In this document: piece by piece, positions 45,423 through 55,327 of the stretch
How positions within the stretch are numbered: the stretch's first letter is position 1
How the letters are laid out: each line of letters starts with the position of its first letter
Assembly: GCF_029105185.1 (NCBI RefSeq)
Contig: NZ_JAFMZK010000001.1
Location: 124,001 to 188,000, forward strand
Length of the DNA stretch: 64,000 nt
Direction of reading: 5' to 3'
From: Aliiroseovarius sp. Z3
GTDB lineage: Bacteria; Pseudomonadota; Alphaproteobacteria; Rhodobacterales; Rhodobacteraceae
The notes under the pieces: generated by a model
Seen by the model: only the letters and a program-made list of their open reading frames with translations
What the model was told of the DNA's origin: nothing
The model's database searches: none
Translations under genes and position numbers: made by a program

Positions 45423-46232
45423 CTATTTCGGCGTCAGGAAGCCGCGATCGCTGTCGCCGGTGACAAAGGCGACCAGCTCGCGGACATAGTCGCTGTCGGC
45501 CCCGTCTGCCAGCCCGGCAGCCCGGTCGCGAAACGAACCCTCGCCTGTTTTCAATACCTGCAAGGCCGAACGCAAAGCCGAGATATCGGCCCGCGCCACC
45601 CCGCGCCGCTTTAAACCGACAAGATTTAACCCATCCAGTTCCGCGCGCGGTCCCTGCACCAGACCATAGGGCAACACATCTGCCGTCACCATTGACAAGG
45701 CGCCAATGATGGCGCCGCGCCCAATGCGGATCCATTGATGCAGACCCGACAAGCCACCGACGATCACATCGTCTTCGATGACCACATGGCCAGCCACGGC
45801 GACATTGTTCACCAGAATGACGTTGTTGCCGATCTGCGCATCATGAGCCACGTGACAGCCCGCCATGAACAGCCCGTCATCCCCGATGCGGGTGACATAA
45901 CCACCACCGGCAGTGCCGGTGTTCATCGTGACATGTTCACGGATGCGGTTGCGCTTGCCGATCACAAGGCGGGTGTCCTCGCCAGCGAATTTCAGGTCCT
46001 GCGGGATTTCTCCGATCACCGAAAAGGAAAAGATCACGGTCTCGTCACCGATCTCGGTATCGCCCGTGATCACCACATGCGACTTCACCTCGACCCCGGC
46101 GCCAAGCCGAACCTTAGGCCCGACAACGCAGAACGGACCGATCCGGCAATCAGGACCGATCACAGCACCGTTTTCTATGATTGCACTGGCATGAACCTGA
46201 GCAGTGGGATCAATACCCCCGTTGGCAGTCAT
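45423..46232 (-). CDS. lpxA: UDP-N-acetylglucosamine acyltransferase LpxA
   Basis: First enzyme of lipid A synthesis, acyl-ACP dependent. It is 269 aa with left-handed beta-helix hexapeptide repeats (IGPDCRIGPFCVVGPKVRLGAG). The catalytic His region is GTAGGGYVTRIGDDGLFMAGCHVAHD, followed by NNVAVAGHVVIEDDVIVGG. The C-terminal helical domain contains GLKRRGVARADISALR. It follows fabZ by 3 nt on the same strand. Confidence 0.96.
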   Translation of the reverse strand: MTANGGIDPTAQVHASAIIENGAVIGPDCRIGPFCVVGPKVRLGAGVEVKSHVVITGDTEIGDETVIFSFSVIGEIPQDLKFAGEDTRLVIGKRNRIREHVTMNTGTAGGGYVTRIGDDGLFMAGCHVAHDAQIGNNVILVNNVAVAGHVVIEDDVIVGGLSGLHQWIRIGRGAIIGALSMVTADVLPYGLVQGPRAELDGLNLVGLKRRGVARADISALRSALQVLKTGEGSFRDRAAGLADGADSDYVRELVAFVTGDSDRGFLTPK

Positions 46233-46235
46233 CGG

Positions 46236-46703
46236 TCAGCCTTTCCCGCCCGTCACGTCGATCATTGCCATGAAAGTCGCCTCGCAGGCCAGTTCATCAC
46301 CCACCATCGCACGACCGTCAAACTTCCAGACTTTTGCGCCGCCGCGAATGGTTGTGATATGCAGTTCAAGCACGTCGCCCGGCACCACCTTGCGACGGAA
46401 CTTGGCCGTGTCGATCCCCATGAAATAGACAACCGCCCCCGACCCGACAAGGCCCAAGGACAGCGACACCATCACCGCCGACGTTTGCGCCATCGCCTCG
46501 ATGATCGTGACACCCGGCATGATCGGCAGGCCGGGGAAATGCCCCTGAAAATGCGGCTCGTTCATCGTGACCATCTTGATGCCCTTGGCAAATTCCTTGG
46601 CGCGAATATCCTCGACCCGATCCACCAGCAAAAACGGATAACGGTGGGGAATACATTGTTGGATCAACTGAATATCGGCGGTGCTGGGCACGTCTGATGT
46701 CAT
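46236..46703 (-). CDS. fabZ: 3-hydroxyacyl-ACP dehydratase FabZ
   Basis: Dehydrates beta-hydroxyacyl-ACP in fatty-acid elongation, competing with LpxA for substrate. It is 155 aa, a hotdog fold. [16 protein letters not shown] and the active-site block [21 protein letters not shown] with catalytic His and downstream Glu are diagnostic. ATG 46703 follows AAAGGAC; a GTG two codons earlier is possible. Closely spaced with lpxA. Confidence 0.96.
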   Translation of the reverse strand: MTSDVPSTADIQLIQQCIPHRYPFLLVDRVEDIRAKEFAKGIKMVTMNEPHFQGHFPGLPIMPGVTIIEAMAQTSAVMVSLSLGLVGSGAVVYFMGIDTAKFRRKVVPGDVLELHITTIRGGAKVWKFDGRAMVGDELACEATFMAMIDVTGGKG

Positions 46704-46783
46704 GGTCACGTCCTTTTAATAAGGGGCTCTTGCTGGCCCAGTCCTATCTGACTACCAGTCTGGAACGGCTGAAACAATTGCAA

Positions 46784-47485
46784 TCAGTTCTCGGTCGATG
46801 TGCCGTCCGGGGTCGCGTCGCCCAATGGAAAGGCGGGCATTTCAGGCGCAGGCTGATCGGGACTCGCAGCCTCTCCCGCAGGGGTTGAGGGCGTGCTGTC
46901 TTGCAGATCGCTTCCGTCACCCAGCACCTGATCGATGCGTTCCACGGCAAGCTTGGTGATATCAATGTTGCGTGTGGTCAGCAAAATGGCGCGTCGATCA
47001 AGGATCACAACGGCACCCAATTCGCGCACCAGTTGACCCAGAATCGGGCCGATGCGGTCAAAGAATGCGGCCTGTTCGCGCTCCAGCGTACGAACAAATT
47101 CTTGTTCTCGCTCGGTTCCTTCGGTGCGCAGTGCCTGAACCTTCTTATCAAAAGCCTCGGCGAGCTTGCGAAATTCTTCGGGGGACATGGTGTCCCGTTT
47201 GTCCGTCAGATCGCGTTCTTCCTTGACCAAGGCCTCTTCGACCTTGCGCGTTTCGCTGGCCAGCCGCACCCGTTCGGCTTCGACGGTTTCGACCACCCGA
47301 CGTCCGTACTGCGTGTCCGAAAACAGGCTTTGCCGATCAATGGTTACGATCTGAGATACCGCACTGCCCGTTTGCTGGGCAATTACCGGCGCGGGAGCGG
47401 ATCCAAAGATCGCACCCGCGGCCAACGCACCCAACATCCGGCTGCCATAGTGCAGCAATCCGCGACGAGCGTATCGCAACGCCAT
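46784..47485 (-). CDS. OmpH/Skp-family periplasmic chaperone
   Basis: A 233-aa protein with a long N-terminal signal (MALRYARRGLLHYGSRMLGALAAGAIFG, cleavage near VIAQ). The mature part is the Skp coiled coil: RQSLFSDTQYGRRVVETVEAER then charged heptads (LVKEERDLTDKRDTMSPEEFRK) and LGAVVILDRRAILLTTRNIDIT. A low-complexity Pro/Ala/Asp tail follows, not present in E. coli Skp. It carries unfolded outer-membrane proteins to BamA, encoded 13 nt upstream. Confidence 0.88.
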   Translation of the reverse strand: MALRYARRGLLHYGSRMLGALAAGAIFGSAPAPVIAQQTGSAVSQIVTIDRQSLFSDTQYGRRVVETVEAERVRLASETRKVEEALVKEERDLTDKRDTMSPEEFRKLAEAFDKKVQALRTEGTEREQEFVRTLEREQAAFFDRIGPILGQLVRELGAVVILDRRAILLTTRNIDITKLAVERIDQVLGDGSDLQDSTPSTPAGEAASPDQPAPEMPAFPLGDATPDGTSTEN

Positions 47486-47498
47486 CCGGATCACCGGA

Positions 47499-49853
47499 TC
47501 AGAACTCGGCCGAGATCGTAAGCTCGAAATTGTTCTCTTCGTCATACTCTTCCTTGGCCAACACGTGCGAGAAGTTGAAACGAAGCGGACCAATCGGCGT
47601 GTCCCAGAAAATTGACGCCCCAATCGCGGATCGCAGATGGGCGCTGTCATCAATCGTGCCGCCCAACGTGTCGTCCAATCCCCACAACGTGCCTGCGTCA
47701 AGGAACAAACCGCCTGAGATGCCGTATTCTTCGGGCAATCCGATAGGGAATTGCGCTTCAAGACGGGCCGCCGCGAACTTATTGCCGCCCAGCGTATCCT
47801 GATTGATCGCCGTCAAATCCCGTGGGCCGATCCCGTTGGTCGCAAAACCGCGCAGCTTGGACGGGCCAAGGCGGAAACGGTCGGTCACCCGCGACGCGCC
47901 GCCATCCAAGCCGTGGATAATCCCGCCCTCGATCGTTGCCGTCAGCGTCACCTGATCATTCCAGACCTTGGTCCGTGCCTGCGCCAGCGCAGTTGCGCGC
48001 GCATACTGATAATCTGCGCCAAACCCGCCAAGATCGCCGTCGAACTGCAGAAGATATCCACGGTTCGGATCCAGCCCGGTGCGGCGTGTGTCATAGCTCC
48101 AGGTCAACCCGACACCAGCACCCACCTGTCGCCCGCGTGCGCCTTCGTTTTTCAGAATCTGCGAGCTGTCGGCATCGACATCCGTGATTTCTGCGCCGTC
48201 GCCATAGACACGCAACCCAAGCCGCGAATACTCGCTGATCGGAAACGAGATCGATGGCCGCAACGCCAGTGACCGCGTATTATAGAAAGAGGATGCGAAA
48301 GCCGTTTCCTGATAATAGGCTTCGAACCCCAACTCCAGATCCCGATCCAGGAAGTTCGGTTCCGCAAACTTGAACGAGAAGCTCGAGTTATCTTCGCCAC
48401 TTGAATAGCTGGCGCTGATGAACTGGCCACGACCAAGGAAATTGCGTTCGCGGAATGCGATGTTCAGACCGAATCCGTTTTCAAGGCTATAGACACCACC
48501 GAAGCTGAGCGATCCGGTCGGGGCTTCTTCAACATCGACGTCGATCACCACTTGATCCGGAGCCGATCCTTCACGCGCCTCGACGTTTGAATTCGAGAAA
48601 TAGCCAAGCGCGCGGACGCGTTCCGCCGCTTCGCGAATTTCGCGCGGGTTGAACGGGTCACCTTCAACCACGCGGAACTGGTTGCGCACCACCCGGTCAA
48701 GCGTAGTCGCGTTGCCTTCAATGTCGATCCGTTCGACGATGATGCGTGGCCCGCGAACAAGAACAAGATCAATGTCCAGGGTGCGGGCGCGTTCGTTACG
48801 TGTCACGCGCGGTTCAACGCGCACAAAATCCTGACCATTGCGGATGGCCAGACGTTCCATGCGCGCAATCGCGTTGTCCATCAGAGCAGGGCTATAGACG
48901 ACACCCGAACGCAGCTTATGCACCGCCTGATAGTCAGCCGCATCGACACCGTTCACTTCGGACGAGGTGGTGATGTTGCCAAACCGGAACTGTTGCCCTT
49001 CCTGTACCGAGAAGGTGATGAAAAACGCGTCGCGTTCGCGGGAAAATTCGCTTGTGACACCCGTGGTCTTGAAATCCACATAACCGCGGGACAGATAGAA
49101 ATCGCGCAACACCTGCTTGTCGAACTCGATCCGTTCAGGGGCATAGGTATCGGCCCGGATCAGAGCACGCAGGATACCGGCTTGCTTTGTTTCAAGAACC
49201 CGCCGCAGACGGCTGTCGGAAAACTGGCGGTTGCCAACGAAAGACAGACGTTCGACTTCGACATTCCTGCCTTCCACGACTTCGAACACAAGATCGACGC
49301 GGTTGTTTGACCGACGGATGATTTTCGGCGTGACCTGTGCAGCCAACCTGCCCTGCGCCTGATACAGTTCGGTGATTGTTTGAACGTCCAGCTCGGCGTT
49401 GGACGGGTTGTACACCTGACGCGGTTGGGATTTGAGCAACGGGGTAAAGACGTCGTCTTTGACCTTCCGGTTCCCTTCGACCGACACGACATTGATCGTG
49501 GGGTATTCGCGGACCTTTACGACCAGCGTATTGCCGCGGGGCAGGATTTGGACATCTTCAAAAAGGCCTGATCCGACAAGGCGTTGATATCCGTCATTCA
49601 ACCGCGCCGCCGACACCGCTTCGCCTTGAGCGATTCCCAGATACGAAAGGATGGTGGCAGCCTCGATCCGCTGCGTGCCTTCAATCTCGATCCGCTGGAA
49701 CGCATATGTCTGCGCAACTGCGACCTGCGGCACCGTGACCGTAACCCCGGAAATTGCTAGAAAAAATGCCAGTCCGCCGCTGGTCAAAAAACCTTTTGCG
49801 CCGCGCCCAGTTGTCTTGAAACGGTTGCTGCTCAACCCCTTATCAAATGTCAT
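47499..49853 (-). CDS. bamA: Outer-membrane protein assembly factor BamA
   Basis: Omp85 protein that inserts beta-barrels in the outer membrane. It is 784 aa. A long signal region ends near VAQTYAFQRIEIEG, followed by five POTRA domains (VVSVEGNRKVKDDVFTPLL, VERLSFVGNRQFSDSRLRRVL, IDIEGNATTLDRVVRNQFRV among them). The barrel includes GVGLTWSYDTRRTGLDPNRG, the VRGF-like loop KLRGFATNGIGPRD, and terminal LTISAEF with the Phe ending. ATG 49853 follows GGGGAAA. Confidence 0.97.
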   Translation of the reverse strand: MTFDKGLSSNRFKTTGRGAKGFLTSGGLAFFLAISGVTVTVPQVAVAQTYAFQRIEIEGTQRIEAATILSYLGIAQGEAVSAARLNDGYQRLVGSGLFEDVQILPRGNTLVVKVREYPTINVVSVEGNRKVKDDVFTPLLKSQPRQVYNPSNAELDVQTITELYQAQGRLAAQVTPKIIRRSNNRVDLVFEVVEGRNVEVERLSFVGNRQFSDSRLRRVLETKQAGILRALIRADTYAPERIEFDKQVLRDFYLSRGYVDFKTTGVTSEFSRERDAFFITFSVQEGQQFRFGNITTSSEVNGVDAADYQAVHKLRSGVVYSPALMDNAIARMERLAIRNGQDFVRVEPRVTRNERARTLDIDLVLVRGPRIIVERIDIEGNATTLDRVVRNQFRVVEGDPFNPREIREAAERVRALGYFSNSNVEAREGSAPDQVVIDVDVEEAPTGSLSFGGVYSLENGFGLNIAFRERNFLGRGQFISASYSSGEDNSSFSFKFAEPNFLDRDLELGFEAYYQETAFASSFYNTRSLALRPSISFPISEYSRLGLRVYGDGAEITDVDADSSQILKNEGARGRQVGAGVGLTWSYDTRRTGLDPNRGYLLQFDGDLGGFGADYQYARATALAQARTKVWNDQVTLTATIEGGIIHGLDGGASRVTDRFRLGPSKLRGFATNGIGPRDLTAINQDTLGGNKFAAARLEAQFPIGLPEEYGISGGLFLDAGTLWGLDDTLGGTIDDSAHLRSAIGASIFWDTPIGPLRFNFSHVLAKEEYDEENNFELTISAEF

Positions 49854-50039
49854 CGTGTTTACTTTCCCCAGACATCCCAGTGCCAATGTGGATAAGGGGT
49901 TGTGACGATCTTGTCAAAGCGCGAAAGCAGACTTTCGGAGGGGGGCGGCAGAGCGCCAATTTGACCCGTGCGGAACACCCGACGATGAATAGGTTGGGGA
50001 TATCTCTTTCAAAACCTGAAAGGCCCCGGACAAGACAAA

Positions 50040-50067
50040 ACCCGCGCACAGGTAAGCTGCGGCGGGT
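50040..50067 (-). terminator. Intrinsic terminator between the 42-aa gene and bamA
   Basis: ACCCGCGCA (50040-50048) pairs with TGCGGCGGGT (50058-50067) leaving one bulged G. On the minus strand it is followed by TTTTGTCTTG. It would end the rseP transcript before bamA, so bamA probably has its own promoter between 49860 and 50030. Confidence 0.62.
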
Positions 50068-50111
50068 CACTGTACCGGAGGTGCCCGATTGGGCATCCGT
50101 CCTGACGTGAT

Positions 50112-50240
50112 CTACATGAAGCTATGCAACGCCGCACTCAGCCCAAGGGCGGCGGTAATCGCGCCCGCGAAGAAAAAGCGGTCCCAGTTGAGATCAACCA
50201 AAACAGCCAATGCGGTCGATCCTCGATCCATTCTGTCCAT
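50112..50240 (-). CDS. Small membrane protein, 42 aa
   Basis: ATG 50240 opens a 42-codon frame behind AAAGGATTTG, a good ribosome site. The product (MDRMDRGSTALAVLVDLN then WDRFFFAGAITAALGLSAAL) has one hydrophobic helix (about residues 22-40). Its layout resembles short rhodobacterial single-helix proteins with a DLNWDR motif that I recall but cannot check. It lies between rseP and bamA, with the terminator at 50040-50067 after it. The rest of the 505-nt gap holds no other gene. Confidence 0.58.
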   Translation of the reverse strand: MDRMDRGSTALAVLVDLNWDRFFFAGAITAALGLSAALHSFM

Positions 50241-50358
50241 AATCAAATCCTTTCAACGAGTCGCACCGGGTGGCTTGCTAAAAGGATAAGAAAGGATTGC
50301 GGCGTCACCGCTTCAGAATTATGGCAAGAATATGGCGAATACCCTGTTCGGGAGGGCT

Positions 50359-51699
50359 TTATGGACAAAACAGATCGTTTGTGACCCCAAACACCATCAA
50401 CGACAGCACCAGAGACAGACCAATCGCCAGCAAGACATTCAAAACCCTGTCAGACGGCGCATTGCCAGTCACGGCCTCCCACGCATAGAAAACCAGATGT
50501 CCACCATCCAGAACCGGGATTGGGAAGAGATTCAAAAGACCGATGGCGGTGGACAGCATCGCGATGAAACTGATGAAACTGGTCGCCCCCAAAGACGCCG
50601 CCTGCCCCGAGACCTGAGCGATCCCAATCGGGCCGGACAGGTTACAACTTGAGATCGCGCCAGTGATCATATGCCAAAGCCCCGACAAGCTGGCGTTGAT
50701 GATATAGATTACCCGGTCAGCACCCGAAACAAGGCTTTCCCAAACGCCGGGCGTGCGGGTTGCCGGCTCAAACACCATGCCCGACGTGATTCCGATCAGC
50801 CAACGGGTTTCAAACCCACCATCGGCGCTGGGGATATCCTGCCGCCGCGGGGTGAGTGTCACCTCAAGCGGCGCACCGTCGCGCACGATACCCAGCGTGA
50901 GCGGAGCACCATCGCCATTCACCACGACCTCGCGCAGCGTGTTGAAGGTGGGCACGGGGGTGCCATCAACCGTCGCGATAAAGTCGCCTTCCTTCAACCC
51001 GGCATCAATTGCTGCTGATTGTGGGCTGACCGAACCAACAAGGGCTGGAAACGGATGGGTGGCCGTCAGGCTGATCACCTGCCCATCGCGCCGGACCTGA
51101 TAGTCGATCAGGGCGGTGTCGGGCAGTTCTTCGACCAAGGCGGCAAATTCGGCCAACGGTGGTGTTTCAATCCCGGCAATCGACAGGATTTCATCACCGG
51201 GGCGCAAGCCGTCCTCCATCCCCGGCACGTTCAGCGGTGTGGCAACCGACAAAGGGTCACGCGCCACGCCTGTGGCCAGGGCAAGTCCGGCAAAAACGAT
51301 GATGGACAGGATAAAGTTGAACACCGGCCCCGCCGCCACGGTCGCCGCCCGCGCCCACAGCGGGGCACCGTGCATGGTGTGGCGGCGTTCTTCATCACTC
51401 ATGGCCGCCATCGCGCTTTCGTCTGCGCTGCCCGACGCGACATTTGCGTCCCCGCGAAACTTCACATACCCGCCAATCGGGAACGCCGCGATCTGCCAGC
51501 TGGTCCCGTGTCTGTCCTTTTTCGAGGCCAATACAGGCCCCATCCCAATGGAAAACACATCCGCTTTGATCCCGGACCAGCGTCCCACGATGTAGTGGCC
51601 GTATTCGTGCACCGCCACAATCACGGTCAACGCCGCCAGAAACGCCAAGATCGTAAAGGCGAGGTTTCCGAAATCGGGAAGCAACCCGGTCAGTTCCAT
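50359..51699 (-). CDS. rseP: RIP metalloprotease RseP (site-2 protease)
   Basis: Intramembrane zinc protease that cleaves membrane-bound anti-sigma factors and signal peptides. It is 446 aa. The zinc motif is HEYGH (His31, Glu32, His35) in TVIVAVHEYGHYIVGRW. Two PDZ-like regions follow (about residues 125-200 and 205-285), and the second metal site is NLFPIPVLDGGHLVFY. It lies between dxr and bamA on the same strand. Confidence 0.96.
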   Translation of the reverse strand: MELTGLLPDFGNLAFTILAFLAALTVIVAVHEYGHYIVGRWSGIKADVFSIGMGPVLASKKDRHGTSWQIAAFPIGGYVKFRGDANVASGSADESAMAAMSDEERRHTMHGAPLWARAATVAAGPVFNFILSIIVFAGLALATGVARDPLSVATPLNVPGMEDGLRPGDEILSIAGIETPPLAEFAALVEELPDTALIDYQVRRDGQVISLTATHPFPALVGSVSPQSAAIDAGLKEGDFIATVDGTPVPTFNTLREVVVNGDGAPLTLGIVRDGAPLEVTLTPRRQDIPSADGGFETRWLIGITSGMVFEPATRTPGVWESLVSGADRVIYIINASLSGLWHMITGAISSCNLSGPIGIAQVSGQAASLGATSFISFIAMLSTAIGLLNLFPIPVLDGGHLVFYAWEAVTGNAPSDRVLNVLLAIGLSLVLSLMVFGVTNDLFCP

Positions 51700-51732
51700 G
51701 GGGGGTTCTCCTGCTCTTGTTCTATTGGCCGT

Positions 51733-52923
51733 TTACACGGCGGGGCGGGTGTCGATCACCTGTTGCGCGGTTCTGCGTCCCATTTGGTCGGCAGCGCGGA
51801 CATTATCAAGGGTCATTGCGCCCTGCATCAGGGACACATCTGCGTCAAGGCGTGTCAAAACCTCTTCAACCACCGTGGCCATATCCATGAAGCCAATGCG
51901 ACCAGCGATGAATTCGTCCAGCGAAACCTCTTTCGCGGCGTTGAAGATCGCACCGCATAGCCCGCCCGTTTTCATCACGCCGCGGGCCAAACGCAAAGCA
52001 GGGTATCGCTCTTCATCCGGGGCGCGAAATTCCAGCGTCGCAATCCTGGCCAGATCCAGACGATCCACAGGCAAATCGCGACGATCCGGCCAATGCAGCG
52101 CATATCCGATGGCATGGCGCATATCCGGTGCACCCAGATGCGCCATCAACGCGCCGTCATTGAATCCGACCAGGGCATGAACAAGGCTCTGCGGATGCAC
52201 GACCACTTCGATCTGATCCGGATGAAAGTTAAAAAACTCTTTTGTTTCGATGACTTCCAGAGCCTTGTTGAACATGGATGAGCTGTCGATCGTGATGCGC
52301 TGCCCCATGTCCCAATTGGGATGTGAACTGGCTTCGGCCAGCGTCGCATGGGCAAGCTTGCCCAGCGGCCAGTCGCGAAACGCCCCGCCCGAGGCGGTGA
52401 TGATCACCCGCTCTACCGCCGCCATGTCTTCACCCACCAGCCCCTGGAACACCGCCGAATGCTCGCTATCTACGGGAAGAATGCGGGCGTGATGGGCCTT
52501 GGCGGTTGCCATGATCAATGGACCGGCGGTGACCAAGCTTTCCTTGTTTGCCAGCGCCAGCGTGGCACGCGCCTCAAGCGCACGCAGTCCGGGCAGAAGC
52601 CCTGCGGCCCCCACAATCGCAGACATTACCCAATCGGCTGGTCGTGTGGCCGCTTCTTCAATCGCCGCCTCGCCCGCTGCCACCTCGATCCCCGATCCGG
52701 ACAAGGCCTCGCGCAGGGCGGGCAGGTTTTCTTCATGCGCTGTGACCGCGATATCGGCGCGCAGCCGGATCGCATCCTGTGCCAACTGCGCCACGTTCTG
52801 CCCACCCGTCAGTGCAACAACATCATAGGCATCGGGATCGCGGGCGATCAGGTCAATCGTGGATTGCCCAATGGATCCGGTCGCCCCAAAGATCGAGACC
52901 TTGCGCTGCCCTGTCAGTGTCAT
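51733..52923 (-). CDS. dxr: 1-deoxy-D-xylulose 5-phosphate reductoisomerase
   Basis: Second step of the non-mevalonate isoprenoid pathway, making MEP with NADPH. It is 396 aa. The NADPH loop is IFGATGSIGQSTIDLI. The metal and substrate site includes PVDSEHSAVFQ, ITASGGAFRDWPLGKL, WDMGQRITIDSSSMFNKALE, and MAHLGAPDMRHAIGYALHWP. It feeds UppS (undecaprenyl) precursors, consistent with the gene order cdsA-dxr-rseP. Confidence 0.97.
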   Translation of the reverse strand: MTLTGQRKVSIFGATGSIGQSTIDLIARDPDAYDVVALTGGQNVAQLAQDAIRLRADIAVTAHEENLPALREALSGSGIEVAAGEAAIEEAATRPADWVMSAIVGAAGLLPGLRALEARATLALANKESLVTAGPLIMATAKAHHARILPVDSEHSAVFQGLVGEDMAAVERVIITASGGAFRDWPLGKLAHATLAEASSHPNWDMGQRITIDSSSMFNKALEVIETKEFFNFHPDQIEVVVHPQSLVHALVGFNDGALMAHLGAPDMRHAIGYALHWPDRRDLPVDRLDLARIATLEFRAPDEERYPALRLARGVMKTGGLCGAIFNAAKEVSLDEFIAGRIGFMDMATVVEEVLTRLDADVSLMQGAMTLDNVRAADQMGRRTAQQVIDTRPAV

Positions 52924-52936
52924 ACGCCCTGCCCTG

Positions 52937-53755
52937 TCATCCAGCCGAGGTCATAAGGGATGCAACCCCCATGAGCAGCACCAGCACCGCCGCGGCACCG
53001 ATCATCGCATCAAACCGATCCAGCACGCCCCCGTGGCCGGGAATAAGGTTCGAGCTATCCTTGATGCCCATCTTACGTTTGATGGCGCTTTCAGCAATGT
53101 CACCCATTTGTCCGGCAAAGGCGATCAATGGGGCAAACATGGCTTCCGCCAACGTAAACACGCCGAAACCTGCTGCGATCAGTCCGATCAGCAGTGCCCC
53201 GACCCAACCCGCGATCGTTCCCGACCATGTTTTCTTGGGGCTGACCCGTGGCCAGAACTTCGGCCCACCAACCATCCGCCCGATGAAATAACCGGCAACG
53301 TCGGACATGATGATGATCAGCAGGAACCAGATCAGGATCTCTTCCGGTCCCATGACGACAAAGCCCAGCCCCGCCAGCATGATCAGGCTGCAATAGCCAA
53401 AAAACAGCAACTTGTGCTGCTTTATTAAACCGGCACCCAACAGCGGCGGAAGCAGCAGAAGCAGGGTCGTAGGGGCAATCAGGCTGGCTGAAGAGGTTGT
53501 CATATCAAACCTTTGCCCTGCCAGAAACATCGCGATAGCTGCCAAGCCCCCCAATAGAACGAATATGCGCGGCGGCACGGGGTGCAGTATTCTTCCGAAT
53601 TCTCCGACACATAATCCGATCACCACGCTGATCATGATCAGGAAAACCGGGTTGCCAAGGGCAACCGCCGCGATGGCAATCCCCGCCATAACAACGGCTG
53701 AAAGCACACGCGGTGCAAGGTCGGACCATTTCGAGGAAGGATTGGCGCTTGTCAT
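52937..53755 (-). CDS. cdsA: Phosphatidate cytidylyltransferase CdsA
   Basis: Makes CDP-diacylglycerol for phospholipid synthesis. It is a 272-aa inner-membrane protein with about seven or eight helices. The C-terminal CDP-alcohol signature is FWPRVSPKKTWSGTIAGWVG followed by DSSNLIPGHGGVLDRFDAM. ATG 53755 (MTSANPSSKW). It is 14 nt upstream of dxr and follows uppS across a 123-nt gap in which I see no gene. Confidence 0.96.
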   Translation of the reverse strand: MTSANPSSKWSDLAPRVLSAVVMAGIAIAAVALGNPVFLIMISVVIGLCVGEFGRILHPVPPRIFVLLGGLAAIAMFLAGQRFDMTTSSASLIAPTTLLLLLPPLLGAGLIKQHKLLFFGYCSLIMLAGLGFVVMGPEEILIWFLLIIIMSDVAGYFIGRMVGGPKFWPRVSPKKTWSGTIAGWVGALLIGLIAAGFGVFTLAEAMFAPLIAFAGQMGDIAESAIKRKMGIKDSSNLIPGHGGVLDRFDAMIGAAAVLVLLMGVASLMTSAG

Positions 53756-53878
53756 GCGGGGTTTATGACACTCACGCGCCCAGCCCTCAAGCGGTTGATC
53801 GCGCGGGCGTTGGGCAGAAGAACGGCGTGGCGCAAATGTCGCGCCTTGGACCGACTGCTCAGCAGCAGAATAGTGATG

Positions 53879-54634
53879 TCACTCGGCCGCTGTCTCGACC
53901 GCACCAAAGCGACGCTCGCGCCCAGCAAACCGGTCGACCACCTCTTCAAACACATCGGCGGAAAAATCAGGCCAGAGCGTATCAATGAACTCGTATTCCG
54001 CATATGCGGATTGCCACAGAAGGAAGTTCGAAATCCGTGCCTCGCCAGATGTTCTGATCACGAGGTCCGGGTCAGGCAAAACACATGTATCCAAATAGCT
54101 TGTGAGCGTTTGTTCATTCACGCTTTCCGGGTCAAGCTTGCCCGCCGCCACGTCCAGCGCCATACGGCGCGTCGCGCGCGCAACTTCGTCCCGGCCCCCA
54201 TAGTTCAGGGCGATGGTCAGATGAACGCGGTCATTGTCTTGGGTCAGGGCCTCAAGCTCGTGCATCAGCGCGATCAGCTTTTTGTCCAGCCGGTCACGAT
54301 CCCCGATAAAGCGCACGCGCACACCCTCGGCCAAAAGGGCGCGCGCCTCTTTCTGGATATAGCGGCGAAACAGGCTCATCAAACCGGCAACCTCGGTCTG
54401 CGTCCGTTTCCAGTTCTCGGTCGAGAACGCGAAGATGGTAAGATACTTCACATCCAGATCCGGGCAGGCCTCGACGATCTCGCGCACACGTTTGGCCCCT
54501 GCGTGATGCCCGAAAAGCCGGGGTTTTCCCCGGCTCTGCGCCCAGCGGCCATTGCCATCCATGATGATGGCAACGTGGTCAGGCGACTTTTGCGCCTTCT
54601 CTACCTTGTCCGCGGCTTTTCTGCCCATCGACAT
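53879..54634 (-). CDS. uppS: Undecaprenyl diphosphate synthase
   Basis: Cis-prenyltransferase making the lipid carrier for peptidoglycan and LPS. It is 251 aa. HVAIIMDGNGRWAQSRGKPR contains catalytic Asp26; TIFAFSTENWKR, NYGGRDEV and DLVIRTSGEARISNFLLWQ with AYAEYEF are family hallmarks. ATG 54634 or 54628 may start; a TTG at 54640 is less likely. It belongs to the pyrH-frr-uppS-cdsA-dxr order common in bacteria. Confidence 0.97.
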   Translation of the reverse strand: MSMGRKAADKVEKAQKSPDHVAIIMDGNGRWAQSRGKPRLFGHHAGAKRVREIVEACPDLDVKYLTIFAFSTENWKRTQTEVAGLMSLFRRYIQKEARALLAEGVRVRFIGDRDRLDKKLIALMHELEALTQDNDRVHLTIALNYGGRDEVARATRRMALDVAAGKLDPESVNEQTLTSYLDTCVLPDPDLVIRTSGEARISNFLLWQSAYAEYEFIDTLWPDFSADVFEEVVDRFAGRERRFGAVETAAE

Positions 54635-54676
54635 GCCCAACTCTGTTTTTCAAGATCACATTCGCCCGATATCGGG

Positions 54677-55243
54677 TCAAACCTGCATGATCTCTTCTTG
54701 TTTTACCTCAAGAGCCTTGTCGACGTTACCAACAAATTTGTCTGTCAGGCCCTGCACTTCATCATGCCAGAATTTGTGATCATCTTCACTCATTCCGTCA
54801 TTTTTCGCCTTTTTAAGCTGTTCCATGCCATCGCGACGCACGTTGCGAATGGAAACGCGCGCGTGTTCGGCATATTGCGCGGCGACACGAGTCAGTTCGC
54901 GACGACGCTCTTCGTTCAATTCGGGGATCGGCAGCATGATGATCGTGCCATTCAGCTGCGGATTGATGCCCAACCCGCTTTCGCGGATCGCCTTTTCAAC
55001 CGCGTTGACCAGCCCCTTGTCCCAGACATTGATGGTGACCATACGTGGTTCCGGCACGTTAACCGTGCCAACCTGGTTGATCGGCGTGCGCTGCCCATAG
55101 GCTTCGACCATGATCGGCTCCAGCATCGAAGCTGATGCGCGGCCCGTCCGCAACGATGCGAACTCTGTTCTGAGCGACGTAATCGCGCCGTCCATGCGGC
55201 GCTCAAGGTCGTCCATATCCAGTTCAAATTCTTCGTTTGCCAT
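54677..55243 (-). CDS. frr: Ribosome recycling factor
   Basis: Splits post-termination ribosomes with EF-G. It is 188 aa, typical. [67 protein letters not shown] and the helical C-terminus ending VKQEEIMQV are standard. ATG 55243 follows AAGGGGAAG. It lies between pyrH and uppS; the 153-nt gap to pyrH holds a UUCG hairpin. Confidence 0.98.
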   Translation of the reverse strand: MANEEFELDMDDLERRMDGAITSLRTEFASLRTGRASASMLEPIMVEAYGQRTPINQVGTVNVPEPRMVTINVWDKGLVNAVEKAIRESGLGINPQLNGTIIMLPIPELNEERRRELTRVAAQYAEHARVSIRNVRRDGMEQLKKAKNDGMSEDDHKFWHDEVQGLTDKFVGNVDKALEVKQEEIMQV

Positions 55244-55327
55244 CTTGTGGCTTCCCCTTGTCTTCTTCTCGCACAAACGTCCGAGCGTCGTTGGCCCGGT
55301 ATAACTCTACCGCCCATGGAATGTATA

